Part shown: piece after piece, positions 12,991 to 23,777 of the stretch | Position numbering within the stretch: the first letter of the stretch is position 1 | How the letters are laid out: every line of letters starts with the position of its first letter | From: Chaenocephalus aceratus | Taxonomy: Eukaryota; Chordata; Actinopteri; Perciformes; Channichthyidae | Direction: 5' to 3' | Length of the DNA stretch: 64,000 nucleotides | NCBI GenBank assembly: GCA_023974075.1 | Contig: CM043801.1 | Span: forward strand, 558,001 to 622,000 | Translations under genes and position numbers: made by a program | The notes under the pieces: model-generated | Told to the model about the DNA's origin: nothing | Seen by the model: only the letters and a program-made list of their open reading frames with translations | The model's database searches: none

Positions 12991-14125
12991 ACAAGATACA
13001 AGCAGTGAGACAGGATGGTCTTCCTGTCTGAGTTTTCATAATAAAAGAGAGACATTCAACTCGTGTTTTCCAGAAGGTCCTGTTGCTCAGGTCTCACTGC
13101 AGAAGGGAAACAACTATCAGGTTATAGAGCAAGGCAGGGACGTGCACAGACATCTGGAGGGGCTATTGCTCTAAACTGGAAAAAGGGCCTCCCCCCGGAA
13201 AAAAAAACACAAGACCTTTTGAACATTCTAACTTGTTTGAATGTAAAAGGTTCATAAAATAAAAACACAACACTATCATTGCAAGTGACACTCAGTTGAC
13301 TTTTATGTCAACTGCTAAATTCGTTATTCAGGCACATTTTTTGTTTTGCGGTCCATATCTCATTAAAATATGTAATGTTAATAACTATTAAAGAAAACAT
13401 GGGGACAACCCTGTTTTAATGTAGTCTGGCCATTGCTGTGCAGACATAGGCTGATAAAATAGGGCTTCTAACTAATTACCTTAAATAAACTCACTGCACT
13501 ATATCCACTGAGCCACAGCCGCCAGCACATATCTCATGAGGCCTGAGGGCTTTCCTTTGCTTCCAGCTGTCAGATTGTAAACTAGTCACGTGACTGGGGG
13601 CAGATGACAGCGCTGACAAGGTGTGACATACCATAAACCAACAACATTAAAGGCATCATTATGTACCTCTACAGTATGCAAAAGCTCAGTTGAGAACATT
13701 GTCATGATGTTCAATTTAATAGTAATGCACTATTTGCATAGGTGAGCTGTGCAACCTATCATAATTAATGTACTTAAAGTATAATACTGAGTTTGTGCCA
13801 TTGTGTTATTTTCAGTGGTTTTTAATTTAAAAATTACAAAAATAATCATATATTTTTTAAATAGATTGTTTTCAATTGACTTAGAAACACTTTAAACGTA
13901 CAGGTACAATTAGCATTAAAAGACAACACATTCAACATGTAGAACACACAACATTACTTACACACAGTAAGTAGTTCTGAAAAGGATTGTTTTGATCTGC
14001 GGTTTGATTCATAGACATATGTGTTGTAACAGATGTGTTGGGGGAGAAAGCAGCAGGGCAGCGACCAGAATGCTGGCATTACATGTCACTTGTTAGACGC
14101 TTGAATCCAAAGCCGACTTTACATA
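12991..14125. other. no gene seen; possible hAT end near 13128
   Basis: Intergenic sequence upstream of jph1. At about 13128 cagggacgtgcacagaca resembles a hAT left terminus and is followed by a few hundred AT-rich bases, but no matching right end or target duplication was found. Around 13480-13520 a short piece resembles a tRNA-like SINE head in reverse. Confidence 0.35.
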
Positions 14126-14129
14126 CTCA

Positions 14130-14245
14130 GGAGCAATTTGGGGTGGGGTGTCTTGCCCCAGGGACAACAAACAACCTGCTGACTGCAGTGGGATTTGAAC
14201 CTGTGACCATCTGATCCCCAGACCAAGGGCTCTATCCGCTTAAGG
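14130..14245 (-). mobile_element. tRNA-like SINE fragment
   Basis: On the minus strand the sequence reads agcggatagagcccttggtc, then a B-box-like ggttcaaatccc, then a gcaggttgtttgt and ggggcaagacacc tail. This is the head of a tRNA-derived fish SINE. It lacks a proper tRNA acceptor stem and anticodon arm, so I do not call it a tRNA gene. It is followed on the plus strand by a purine-rich (gaagaagg)n tract. Confidence 0.55.
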
Positions 14246-14524
14246 GGGGAACAAAGGAGAAGAAGGGGGAAGAAGAAAAAGAGGAGAAAGAAGAAAAAGA
14301 GGAGAACAAACCGATTCTCTTGCTCCCTGTTCCCCTTCTGTAGCATGTAAAAGTATTTCATATACAGAAGTACTTTAATAAAGACCAACAAAGTATGTGT
14401 TTGTTGATTAATAACAAACATAAAGTAAAACGTATAGATAAGTTTTACTTAATATTTATTAGAAATATATAATATTTAATAGAAATGTGTTAACAGTTAA
14501 CTGCATAACACAAGTGTTATGTTT

Positions 14525-14596
14525 ATAATAATTGTATGTAATAAACTTGAAAGAAGTAGATCTACTTCTTTCAAGTGTATTACATACAATTATTAT
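14525..14596. repeat. 72-bp near-perfect palindrome
   Basis: Two 36-bp arms meet without a spacer at 14560/14561 (centre agatct) and differ at one position (taaact against the complement of gtgta). A cruciform or hairpin is possible. The arms contain gaaagaagtaga and its complement. There is no coding potential. Confidence 0.85.
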
Positions 14597-15140
14597 TATT
14601 ATATCTTTATCAGGGATAGTTCTGAAGTAACCAATATGGACCTGTATGGAGCTCATGGTGTGTGTGCTGTGGATAAATACTTCCAATGTAACCATTACAT
14701 GTCATATGAACTAAGAAGGTATTGGTGTTATAATGGATTTCATTTAACAAACAAAGAGAAACCTATAGACATTCTAAACATAGCACTCCACTCAATGATT
14801 GGACAGTCACGAACTGATAGAACCAAATCTTTATTTTAAAGTAGTTTCAACTTAATAAAATGTAAAACAACCCATACAAGTACAGTAAGGTGCAGTATAA
14901 AAAAATAAACACTCTAAAGAGTTTTAACATAAAATAAACATTATCATAAAAGTAATAAAATATATACATATCATATATATAAATAATTATCAAACTATAC
15001 ACCGAACTATATACATAAATAAGTGTTCCAGTGTCCATGGCTCTGGTGGGGGGGATGTACATTTTTGTTATGTCCTCCAACCACTGTTCCTTTGGCACAA
15101 TGTAGTTCACTACTCCCTGTGCTGGCTGTGTCCAGGGTTC
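14597..15140. other. no gene seen
   Basis: AT-rich DNA with atatacatatcatatata runs near 14960-15015. No recognisable frame. Confidence 0.4.
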
Positions 15141-15144
15141 CGCT

Positions 15145-15375
15145 GTCCCACACCTCCACACCTCCACACCTCCCACACCCCCCAAACCTCCCACACCTCC
15201 CACACCTCCCACACCTCCCAAACCTCCCACACCTCCACACCTCCCACACCTCCAACCTCACACCTCCCACACCTCCCACACCTCCACACCTCCCACAACC
15301 TCCCACACCTCCCACACCTCCACACCTCCCACACCTCCCACACCTCCACACCTCCCACCTCCCACACCTCCACAC
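15145..15375. repeat. cacctcccac minisatellite
   Basis: About 230 bp of imperfect tandem cacctcccaca and cctccacac units of 9-10 bp. The minus strand is a G-rich ggtgtggga repeat. Glycine/cysteine/valine-rich and proline-rich open frames on both strands are by-products of the repeat. Confidence 0.9.
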
Positions 15376-15537
15376 GTGTTGGGCAAGTACTATGCGGGTC
15401 AGTGTTTGGCTGTATGGAGCAGGAGCAGGACTAGGAGCAGGAAAAGCAGAGAGAGGCTGGCATTCAGAGCCTGTGGAGCAGCGACCAGGACAGGAACCTG
15501 TGAGCTCACTGGAGTAAATATCATGGAGCCCAAAGGT

Positions 15538-17205
15538 GGAGCAGGGAAGCGCTGCATCACACCTGAGGGCCAGAGGGTGGAGCAGGGAACAGCTGCATCT
15601 CCACCTGAGGGCCAGAGGGTGGAGCAGGGAACAGCTGCATTATCAACCTGAGGGCCAGAGGGTGGAAGCAGGAACAGCTGCATCTCCACCTGAGGCCAGA
15701 GGGTGGAGCAGGGAACAGCTGCCATCTCCACCTGAGGGCCAGAGGGTGGAGCAGGCACAGCTTGCATCATCACCTGAGGCCAGAGGTGGAGCAGGGAAGA
15801 GCTGCATCTCCACCCGGAGGGGCCAGAGGTGGAAGCAGGGGGAACAGCTTGCCATCTCCACCTGAGGCAGAGGGTGGAGCAGGGAACAGCGCATGCTCAC
15901 ACCTGAGGGCCAGAGGTGGAGCAGGGGGAACCGCGCATGCATCACCACCTTGAGGGCCAGAGGGTGGAGCAGGGAACAGCTGCATCTCCACCTGAGGGCC
16001 AGAGGGTGGAGCAGGGAACAGCTGCATCTCCACCTGAGGGCCAGAGGGTGGAGCAGGGAACAGCTGCATCTCCACCTGAGGGCCAGAGGGTGGAGCAGGG
16101 AAGGAACACGCTGCATCCTCCACTGAGGGCCAGAGGGTGGAGCAGGGAACAGCTGCATTTCTCACCTGAGGGCCAGAGGTGGAGCAGGGAACAGCTGCAT
16201 CTCTACCTGAGGGCCAGAGGGTTGGAGGCAGGGAACAGATGCATCTCCTACCTGAGAAGGCCAGAGGGTGGAGCAGGAACATGCTGCATCTCCACATGAG
16301 GGCCAAGAGGGTGGAGCAGGGAACAGCTGCACTCCACCTGAGGGCCAGAGGGTGAGCGAGGGAACAAGCTGCATCTCCACCTGAGGGCCAGAGGGTGGGC
16401 AGGAGGAACAGCTGATCTCTACCTGAGGCCAGAGGGTGGAGCAGGGAACAGACTGCATCTCTAACCTGACGGGCCAGAGGGCTGGAGCAGGGAACAGCTG
16501 CATCCTTCAACCTGATGGCCAGAGGGTGGAGCAGGGAACAGCTGCATCTCACCTGAGGGCCAGCGCGGGTGGAGCAGGAACAGCAGAGGGTGGAGCAGGG
16601 AACAGCTGCATCTCCACCTGAGGGCAGAGGGTGGAGCAGGGAACAGCTGCATCTCCACCTGAGGGCCAGAGGGTGGAGCAGGGAACAGCTGCATCTCCAC
16701 CTGAGGGCCAGAGGGTGGGCAGGGAAGCTGCATCTCCACCTGAGGGCCAGAGGGTGGAGCAGGGAACAGCTGCATCTCCACCTGAGGGCCAGAGGGTGGA
16801 GCAGGGAACAGCTGCATCTCCACCTGAGGGTCAGAGGGTGGAGCAGGGAACAGCTGCATCTCCACCTGAGGGCCAGAGGGTGGAGCAGGGAACAGCTGCA
16901 TCTCCACCTGAGGGCCAGAGGGTGGAGCAGGGAACAGCTGCATCTCCACCTGAGGGCCAGAGGGTGGAGCAGGGAACAGCTGCATCTCCACCTGAGGGCC
17001 AGAGGGTGGAGCAGGGAACAGCTGCATCTCCACCTGAGGGCCAGAGGGTGGAGCAGGGAACAGCTGCATCTCCACCTGAGGGCCAGAGGGTGGGCAGGAA
17101 AGCTGCATCTCCACCTGAGGGCCAGAGGGTGGAGCAGGGAACAGACTGCATCTCCACCTGAGGGCCAGAGGGTGGAGCAGGGAAGAGCTGCATCTCCACC
17201 TTGCT
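15538..17205. repeat. 42-bp minisatellite, about 40 copies
   Basis: Units of ggtggagcagggaacagctg plus a catctccacctgagggccag ag half (42 bp) repeat about 40 times. From about 16600 to 17200 the copies are nearly identical. From 15538 to about 16600 nearly every copy carries one or more 1-3 base insertions or deletions. Since 42 is a multiple of three, long open frames appear on both strands, up to 493 residues on the minus strand. These are repeat artefacts: the peptides are purely periodic and break wherever indels occur. Confidence 0.95.
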
Positions 17206-18930
17206 TTGCTGCTTTGTGATCTGGAATGTGCCAACAGCGAAGTTGAGGCATTTATTAGAAGTGATCTATAAGCAGTTCATGTTTCCAGATTTGTAACCGA
17301 ACACATTTATAATAAAAACTAGTTTGTAATGTTATTGTTTATAAGAGTTTAACAAAACCATGGAAATCAAAAACACAGTCACGTTATATTTGACCTTTTG
17401 GTTGAGTCCATCTTTAAGATGGAACCACATGTGGAGGCGATGCTGGCCTTGATATGGGTCCATGTGGGAGGATATCCCTGCCGTACATGGACAGCACCCA
17501 GAGGCTGCTTGGGAGGAGGTGGGGCTCTGGGGGCTCCTGGCAGACCACAGGGAGGAGGGCTGGGCTCTGGGGGTAACTACTGGGGGTGTGATATCAAATG
17601 TATGCATGAGGCATTTCTTAATCGAAACTATCATCCTTATGTTTTAGTCTGGAGTGAGTCACTCAGTGTAAATCCTTTGATTGATAATATTTGCACCAGT
17701 AAATTGTAAATGTCCAGTAATATACTTCTCATATGTGAATAATAAGTAATAGGTACATATGTTTCTATACTTTACCTTCTGATAGAGGTCACGTCACTTC
17801 CGTTTCCTTGGAGAAGGTGTATCCCTCCTGAAGGCCAAAGCCCGTCCATTCTGCATCTCCCATTTCGTTATGGCTTATAGGTTTAGTGATCATCTAAACT
17901 TTAAGTAAAGTAACAATCCAAGTGTTCGAGAGAACTACACTGCAAAGCGAGCAACGCATGGCTGTGGACATTGATTAATATAATAAAGTGTATTTAACCT
18001 AGACACGATAGCATTAGCAATGCTGGCTTGCTAACTTATGCAGACTGAAGTTGCCGACTGTATACCGTAATGTAAAAGTTGACGCCAAAACGACGGTTGT
18101 AAAATAGGTTTATGACTGTAAACGGGAAAATAGAAACAATAGTGTTGTCACTTACTCTGAATAATGCGCCTCACGATTTGTCCACTGTCAACCAAAAGCG
18201 CGAGGGGGGCGGGTTCGGAGAGAAGCCGTGCCGTGAGTGGCTCTGTCCATTGTGAACTCGCGTCGTGATTGGTTTAGGTCCAATCTATGGACAGCGAGTA
18301 TCATGATTGGGTGATAGATTGGATTTTGACAGACGGTCCTGCGCCCACGCCTCCCGTAAACTGGGGAAGTTTATATATCGAATATTAGTAGCAAGCATTA
18401 TATAGCAACATTATTTTCTATAAAAGATCAAGAAATGTGCTTTTATTTTGAAAGCAGAAACAGCACTCGGCCTGCATGCTTCCGGCTAACTTTGGGCAGC
18501 TTCGTGTGATCTGCAGGCTGTCACACATTCACACAGAGGGTGATCAACAGTTTCCATGTTACATCTGTTACATCAATTATCCTGACAGCATACACATGTC
18601 AGGACGTATTGCTACTAACAGAAATTCAAATACTACTTCAGGCTTTTACAAAATGTAGGTCAAAAATCAAAACAAAATACACAAGTTATATTCCGAAAAG
18701 TGTAGATAAGTGAAACCATGCTTGGTCTTACACTGCCTGGGACATTTGTATTGTTGTATACATTTGTATGATACTGGTAATGTAGTGTTTAGCAGATGCA
18801 ACTATGTTCATCTACTTGATGAAAGTAATATAAATGTTGGTCATTATAATTACCTGTCATAGTTTGGAACTTGAAAATGCACTACTGATGTACAATTGTA
18901 TTTCCATTCTTTGTTAGACATGTAATACAT
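17206..18930. other. no gene seen; GC-richer block at 17780-18360
   Basis: Mostly AT-rich DNA. At 17400-17590 there is a G-rich segment with a frame that I do not recognise. At 17780-18360 base composition is more even, with CpGs and repeated gattgg boxes (cgtgattggtt, atgattgggtgatagattgg). That could be an old MITE or a small promoter-like island, but no terminal repeat pair was found. Confidence 0.35.
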
Positions 18931-18933
18931 TTG

Positions 18934-19730
18934 CAGAGGTGGGAAAAGTACTCTCTTGTACACCAGAGTGTAGGAATACTCTGTTACAGTAAAAGTCCTG
19001 AATTCAAAATGTTTCTAATTAAAAGTATAAAAGTATTTGCATCTAAATATAGTGAAAGTGACAGTAAAAGTAGTCGTTGTGCAGATCGGTCCATTTCAGA
19101 ATAATATATGATATGTTTTATAATGATTGATCATCAAAGTGTTCTCCAAGCTGGTGAAGGTGCAGCTAGTCTGAAGTACTTTGTAGACTGCAGGGTAGCT
19201 GGTGGAGGTGCAGCTAGTCTGAAGTACTTTGTAGACTGCAGGGTAGCTGGTGGAGGTGCAGCTAGTGTGAAGTACTTTGTAGACTGCAGGGTAGCTGGTG
19301 GAGGTGCAGCTAGTGTGAAGTACTTTGTAGACTGCAGGGTAGCTGGTGAAGGTGCAGCTAGTCTGAAGTACTTTGTAGACTGCAGGGTAGCTGGTGGAGG
19401 TGCAGCTAGTGTGAAGTACTTTGTAGACTGCAGGGCAGCTGGTGGAGGTGCAGCTAGTCTGAAGTAGTTTGTAGACTGCAGGGTAGCTGGTGGATTTACT
19501 CCAGGTGGAACTAAAGTCTGATTCAACACTTGGTTATATTTCACATCATGTATACACATCTGTGAAGTAACTAAAGGGATTAAATACATGCAGTGGAGTA
19601 ATAGTACACCATGTACCTCTGAATTATAGTGGAGTAGAAGTGCAAAGTAGCATAACATGGACATATTGAAAGTGTCTTAAAATGTCACTTAATTAGAGTA
19701 CTTACATGTACTTAGTTACTTCCTACCATT
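18934..19730. mobile_element. non-autonomous DNA transposon with internal minisatellite
   Basis: The left end (gcagaggtgggaaaagtact) and the right end (gtacttagttacttcctacc) are imperfect inverted repeats of the agtactt-rich ends seen in a common fish element family. Repeated agtaaaagta and agtacttt boxes lie inside. The centre is occupied by the 48-bp tandem array described separately. No transposase is encoded, and I could not fix the target duplication. Confidence 0.5.
19155..19497. repeat. 48-bp minisatellite, 7 copies
   Basis: Seven copies of ggtgcagctagtctgaagta plus ctttgtagactgcagggtagctggtgga (48 bp). Variants alternate gtctgaag/gtgtgaag and ggtgga/ggtgaa. The array lies inside the element at 18934-19730. 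The periodic 119-residue forward frame and its reverse counterpart are artefacts of a unit divisible by three. Confidence 0.92.
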
Positions 19731-22715
19731 GTACATTTGTAAAGCAAATATTTACAACAAATGAGTCAATTAAATAGCAAAAATGACCATTTCCCTTTAT
19801 AATTCCGACAGCTTCACAATACTGTAGGTGGTATGCATGTATGCTAACTTGATCTGATTACTCTGGGCGCTCTGTTAACAGTCTGACTGGCAGGAACGGA
19901 CTAACAGCTGTGCTGATATATGATACATAATAAGAAGCCACTGGACAGTGTGTACCAATTCATGACTTCTAATCTCAAACAATGGAGGCCATGAAGGCAG
20001 CAGCAGTCCACCTCATGACCGTGTCCTGTCTGAGGACATCTCAAGGAAGGACTGCCATGTTATTGGAACACTTCCACCTGCTGGAAGATTGAACTCGTTT
20101 CAGAGCTCATCCTGAGGTTTCTAAAGTTACACGAGGCTCAGATTAGTTAGAATTCAGATCTGGTGTTGTTCTATTGTCGTTCATTATAACAAGGTTTAGT
20201 TGAGTACTTGATTCTGATTTGTCAATGTGGACATTCAGCTATCTTTGATTGCATATCCTCAGAAAGCTGGACTGCCAGGGGAAGCACCGGCACCACCGTA
20301 TGCAGTGATGAAGACCAGTGTGTGTGGATAGTGGTAAAACAATGTGCAGTGGACATCTGGCTAGCACATCTGTGCATCGATTCAAATGACATGCTTATAA
20401 GAAACTACTATTTTCTCTAGTTTTGTTTTACCTTCTGTGAAGTGCTGTATTATATTTCTGGACACATTTTAGATACGATTTACTTAATGTTTATTGTGGA
20501 ATTATCAGATGTACATATGAACAGTGTATATGCAAATGTTTTCAGCTCATTTACCTGCCAGTATCTATGGATACCATGGATTGTATCTGTGTTTCCTTGG
20601 TAATGGAAATGTTGCATGTTCATTATGTTTCATGACTAAATCAAATACAATGTGATTACCAGCGTAATTGACAGAAGTAGTAATACCTTGCTCCAGCTGT
20701 AGTAGATACACGGTGACACTAGATGGAGGCAACAAGCCGTCTGGATTTGAAAGGATTCACGGGGAGACCAGGGGCATGGGTGGTGAGCGGAAATGGGCTT
20801 GTTTCTTTTATTTAGTGTTGAAGCTCAGTTTAAAATATGTTATCGCATTGTCACAATAATGATCTGTGATTTATCATGATTAATCACAAGTGTAATACTT
20901 GTGTTTACCTGTATGTTGGGGGGAGATAAAACAAATACACGCGTGTTGTAATAAAGAAATGCATGACGAACTGGTAGGAGAAACAATAATATGACACTCC
21001 TTGTGAAAAACGCTCTCACAGCGATGCCCAGTGTGAGCTACACAGACACGTGTATAGTGTTACTGTGAGCACTCTCTCCTCACAGTGCTGACCCTTCCTC
21101 TAACTCACATTCCTGTGCAGCTTCAAGACACGGGAGAATGCTTCAGAAATACACCTTCCCTCTGTTTCACCACCTAAGGAACGAGTGCAGAACATTTGTC
21201 ATGCATCAGGAGTTCTGTTACAGCGAGATGGTGTTGGTTCTGATGTCTGGCGGTCTCCCGTCTGTGATACACATGCAGCAACTGTGCAAATTGTTGGTAA
21301 AAATCAACGGAGGAATTACAGGAGATTGGGGTTGTACTTGTAACGTGATTCATTTTAACATCATTGTTTGTTGTATAGTTAGGTTTCCAGATGAATCAAA
21401 GCGAGAGTTTTTTCTCCTGAGACCCATCCATTCACTTTGTCCTGTGTGGTGTACATGTCTATTACTTTGACGGTAATACGCCACAGCTTTCAATGACTTC
21501 ACAGGACTTCCTTATGTTTTTTAAGACATGTGACATATGTGGGTTTGTGACTTCAAAAAATGTTTTTCCTTGTATTTCAAAATGGCGTCCATCAACACAA
21601 GCACATTTTGTGGATTGAAAATAGTACGTATGTCATTTTGTAATTAGCAGTGTGTTCAGGGAACATCTGAGTAGTGAAGGAGCCTTCAGAGCAGTGTACA
21701 TGTATTCATGAATGTCCTCTGCGGGGACACAGGGATGTGCTTACTATTTATTTCCTCTATTTTTACACGATACAAAAGGAGGCAGCTCACAAACTGAGGC
21801 AGAGTCAGTGAGGGAGACTCAGATATATGATCAGATGATGAAGATCAACAGGCAGTGATGGAGAACGAGGATGATGAACTCAGAGGAGGAGAAAGAGCAG
21901 GAGACAGTTACAGAAGAGAGGGTCCGTCGTCCACTAGAGGGGCCAAAGCTAACACGTGGGTTTCTGTAGGGTTGGGATGCAGCATTATTCAACCTACAAG
22001 GACTTCTGGAAATATAACTATAGTAGTACTACTGTAGTAGTATACGTGTACATTTCTCTCAAAACATTAAAGTTTGACTTTTGCTATTGTTATTGTTGTT
22101 GTGAAATAAGTATAGAATATATGCTAGGTGAAGTTGGGATAATATTTTAATGATTTGTTTATCTCTTAGCCTGTGTTGGAAGAAACCAGAGTGGCTGTAG
22201 TAATACTGGCCCAAACCGTGTGGACAGCCCCCTCGAAACACTTTGAGCAATACACCAACAACAAGGTCTTTTAGGATATATTGCACTTCACAAATCAGAG
22301 AGAGCTGTAGGTGTCAGGCTCGAGTCTAAGTAACACCTGAGGAGACCAATACCTTCTTTTGGGGTGTCATTTACATGGCATGCCTCGGATACCCCAAAAA
22401 TAAAGGTCTACTGGTCTACAAAAATAAGAGTACCAGTAATATCTGAGTCCATGGCACGCCATCGCTTATCAAGATCAGACGTTCACTCAAAATCATCAAT
22501 GATCTCAATGTAACAGAAGAAACGAAGATGAATAACCTGCTTTGGAAAGTCAGCCCACTTCTGACGAAGAAACCTTCCAAGGCCAGGAAAGGTTTCCATT
22601 GATGAAAAAATGGTTCCCTTGACAGGTCGGTGACCTGTCCGTAATTTTCAGCCCGGCAAGCCAAATCCAACAGGATTACAAATATTTGTTCTTGCTACTC
22701 TAAAAGGCATTGTGT
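19731..22715. other. no gene recognised
   Basis: About 3 kb of AT-rich sequence. At 21123-21295 an acceptor-like pyrimidine tract ending cctgtgcag is followed by an open frame, and gtaaaa occurs about 175 bp later, so a small exon is conceivable; I recognise no protein family in it. Elsewhere no frames or repeat pairs stand out. Confidence 0.35.
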
Positions 22716-22721
22716 TAGACT

Positions 22722-23770
22722 TTGATGTCTATCAGGGAAAGAAAACCTTCACACTCAGGACCTGGAATAGGTGCACACGTGGTTGTTTACTTGCCTGAGA
22801 AGAGGAAAGAGGACAGTGAGAACAGAGCTTTGAACCCTGAGTGGACTCTTTCATGTTCATCCTGGCCCACTGGGAGCACAGAACCAGTGTGTCTCCTTTG
22901 TTCAGAGACTGTGGCGCTCATTAAAAGTGCCAACACGCCACGATGAGACAAAACACTAAGTGTTTGACCAAACATTCCCACCCAGGTCACAATAAACTAA
23001 GCAGTCTCAGAGCCCAATAGGATCAGTCCACCAGGATCAAAATTAAGACTAAATATGGTTCCAGCGCAGGCTAACCGAGGCTAACCAATGAGCTAACCGA
23101 GGGCTAACCGAGGCTAACCAATGAGCTAACCGAGGCTAACCGAGGGCTAACCAATGAGCTAACCGAGGCTAACCGAGGCTAACCAATGAGCTAACCGAGG
23201 CTAACCAATGAGCACCTGCATGTGTGTATGAGAATGGCACTGACACCATTTCAGCCCAGATTTAAACTCCTGACAGGACAAACTCAAGCTCAATTCTCGC
23301 ACTGAATTAAAGTGAGTGAGGGACTGCAATATAAGAGGGAAAGAAAGAGAAACTTTAAAACTGTTCAATTGTTATGATGTGTAAAGACTGATATTGTTAT
23401 AGTCATCTGAACTGTTAAGTCATGATGTGAAACGGTTAACAAAGAAAAAGGGAAACTCAAGCTGCTGCTACACTTTATTTATTTATCTAAAATGAAGCAC
23501 TTTTAAGATGCACACATTTTCAAAAGCTATTTTATTTATTTTCTCTCTTTTATTTTTAAATGCAGCCCGAGAGGAACATTACACATATCCACAGTATTTA
23601 CTGTATATCTGTATAGTTCAATGTTAATTGACAATAAATATTGTTGTTTTTGAATTGTACTTTCTTTATTTGATTGGCAGTCAGTTGTTGATTACATGCA
23701 GACGTTGATACAGCTGCAGCTACTTCAATATCACACTAATTCATAAAGCAAGTTAGACATTTTGATGTTC
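22722..23770 (+). pseudogene. decayed hAT (Charlie-like) transposon
   Basis: At 22795-22950 the frame reads EKRKEDSENRALNPEWT and later VCLLCSETVALIK, the same N-terminal layout as the hAT relic at 1635 (basic start, then BED-like CLLC finger). A TGA falls where the histidine half should begin. The catalytic domain is missing. A short minisatellite occupies 23060-23215. The tail (tttatttatttatctaaaat, then aaatgcagcccgagagg...caataaatattgttg) resembles the 3' part of such elements. It ends against the BEL/Pao sequence at about 23775. Confidence 0.5.
23060..23215. repeat. short ctaaccgagg minisatellite
   Basis: About 155 bp of alternating ctaaccgagg and ctaaccaatgag units in higher-order blocks of 22 and 32 bp. 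Confidence 0.9.
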
Positions 23771-23777
23771 CGGACCT

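Noticed and set aside
13128..14060. Second full hAT element beginning cagggacgtgcacagac
   Set aside because: Only a left-end resemblance; no inverted right end, target duplication or coding remnant could be matched.
14130..14245. tRNA gene on the minus strand
   Set aside because: Only A/B-box-like segments; no acceptor stem or anticodon arm, and a SINE-type tail follows.
15399..17251. Long open frames on both strands, up to 493 codons
   Set aside because: Products of the 42-bp minisatellite in different frames; periodic peptides, no start context or splice signals.
21123..21475. Small exon with acceptor-like upstream tract
   Set aside because: Frame does not resemble any family I know and the donor is weak; left as a remark in the region entry.
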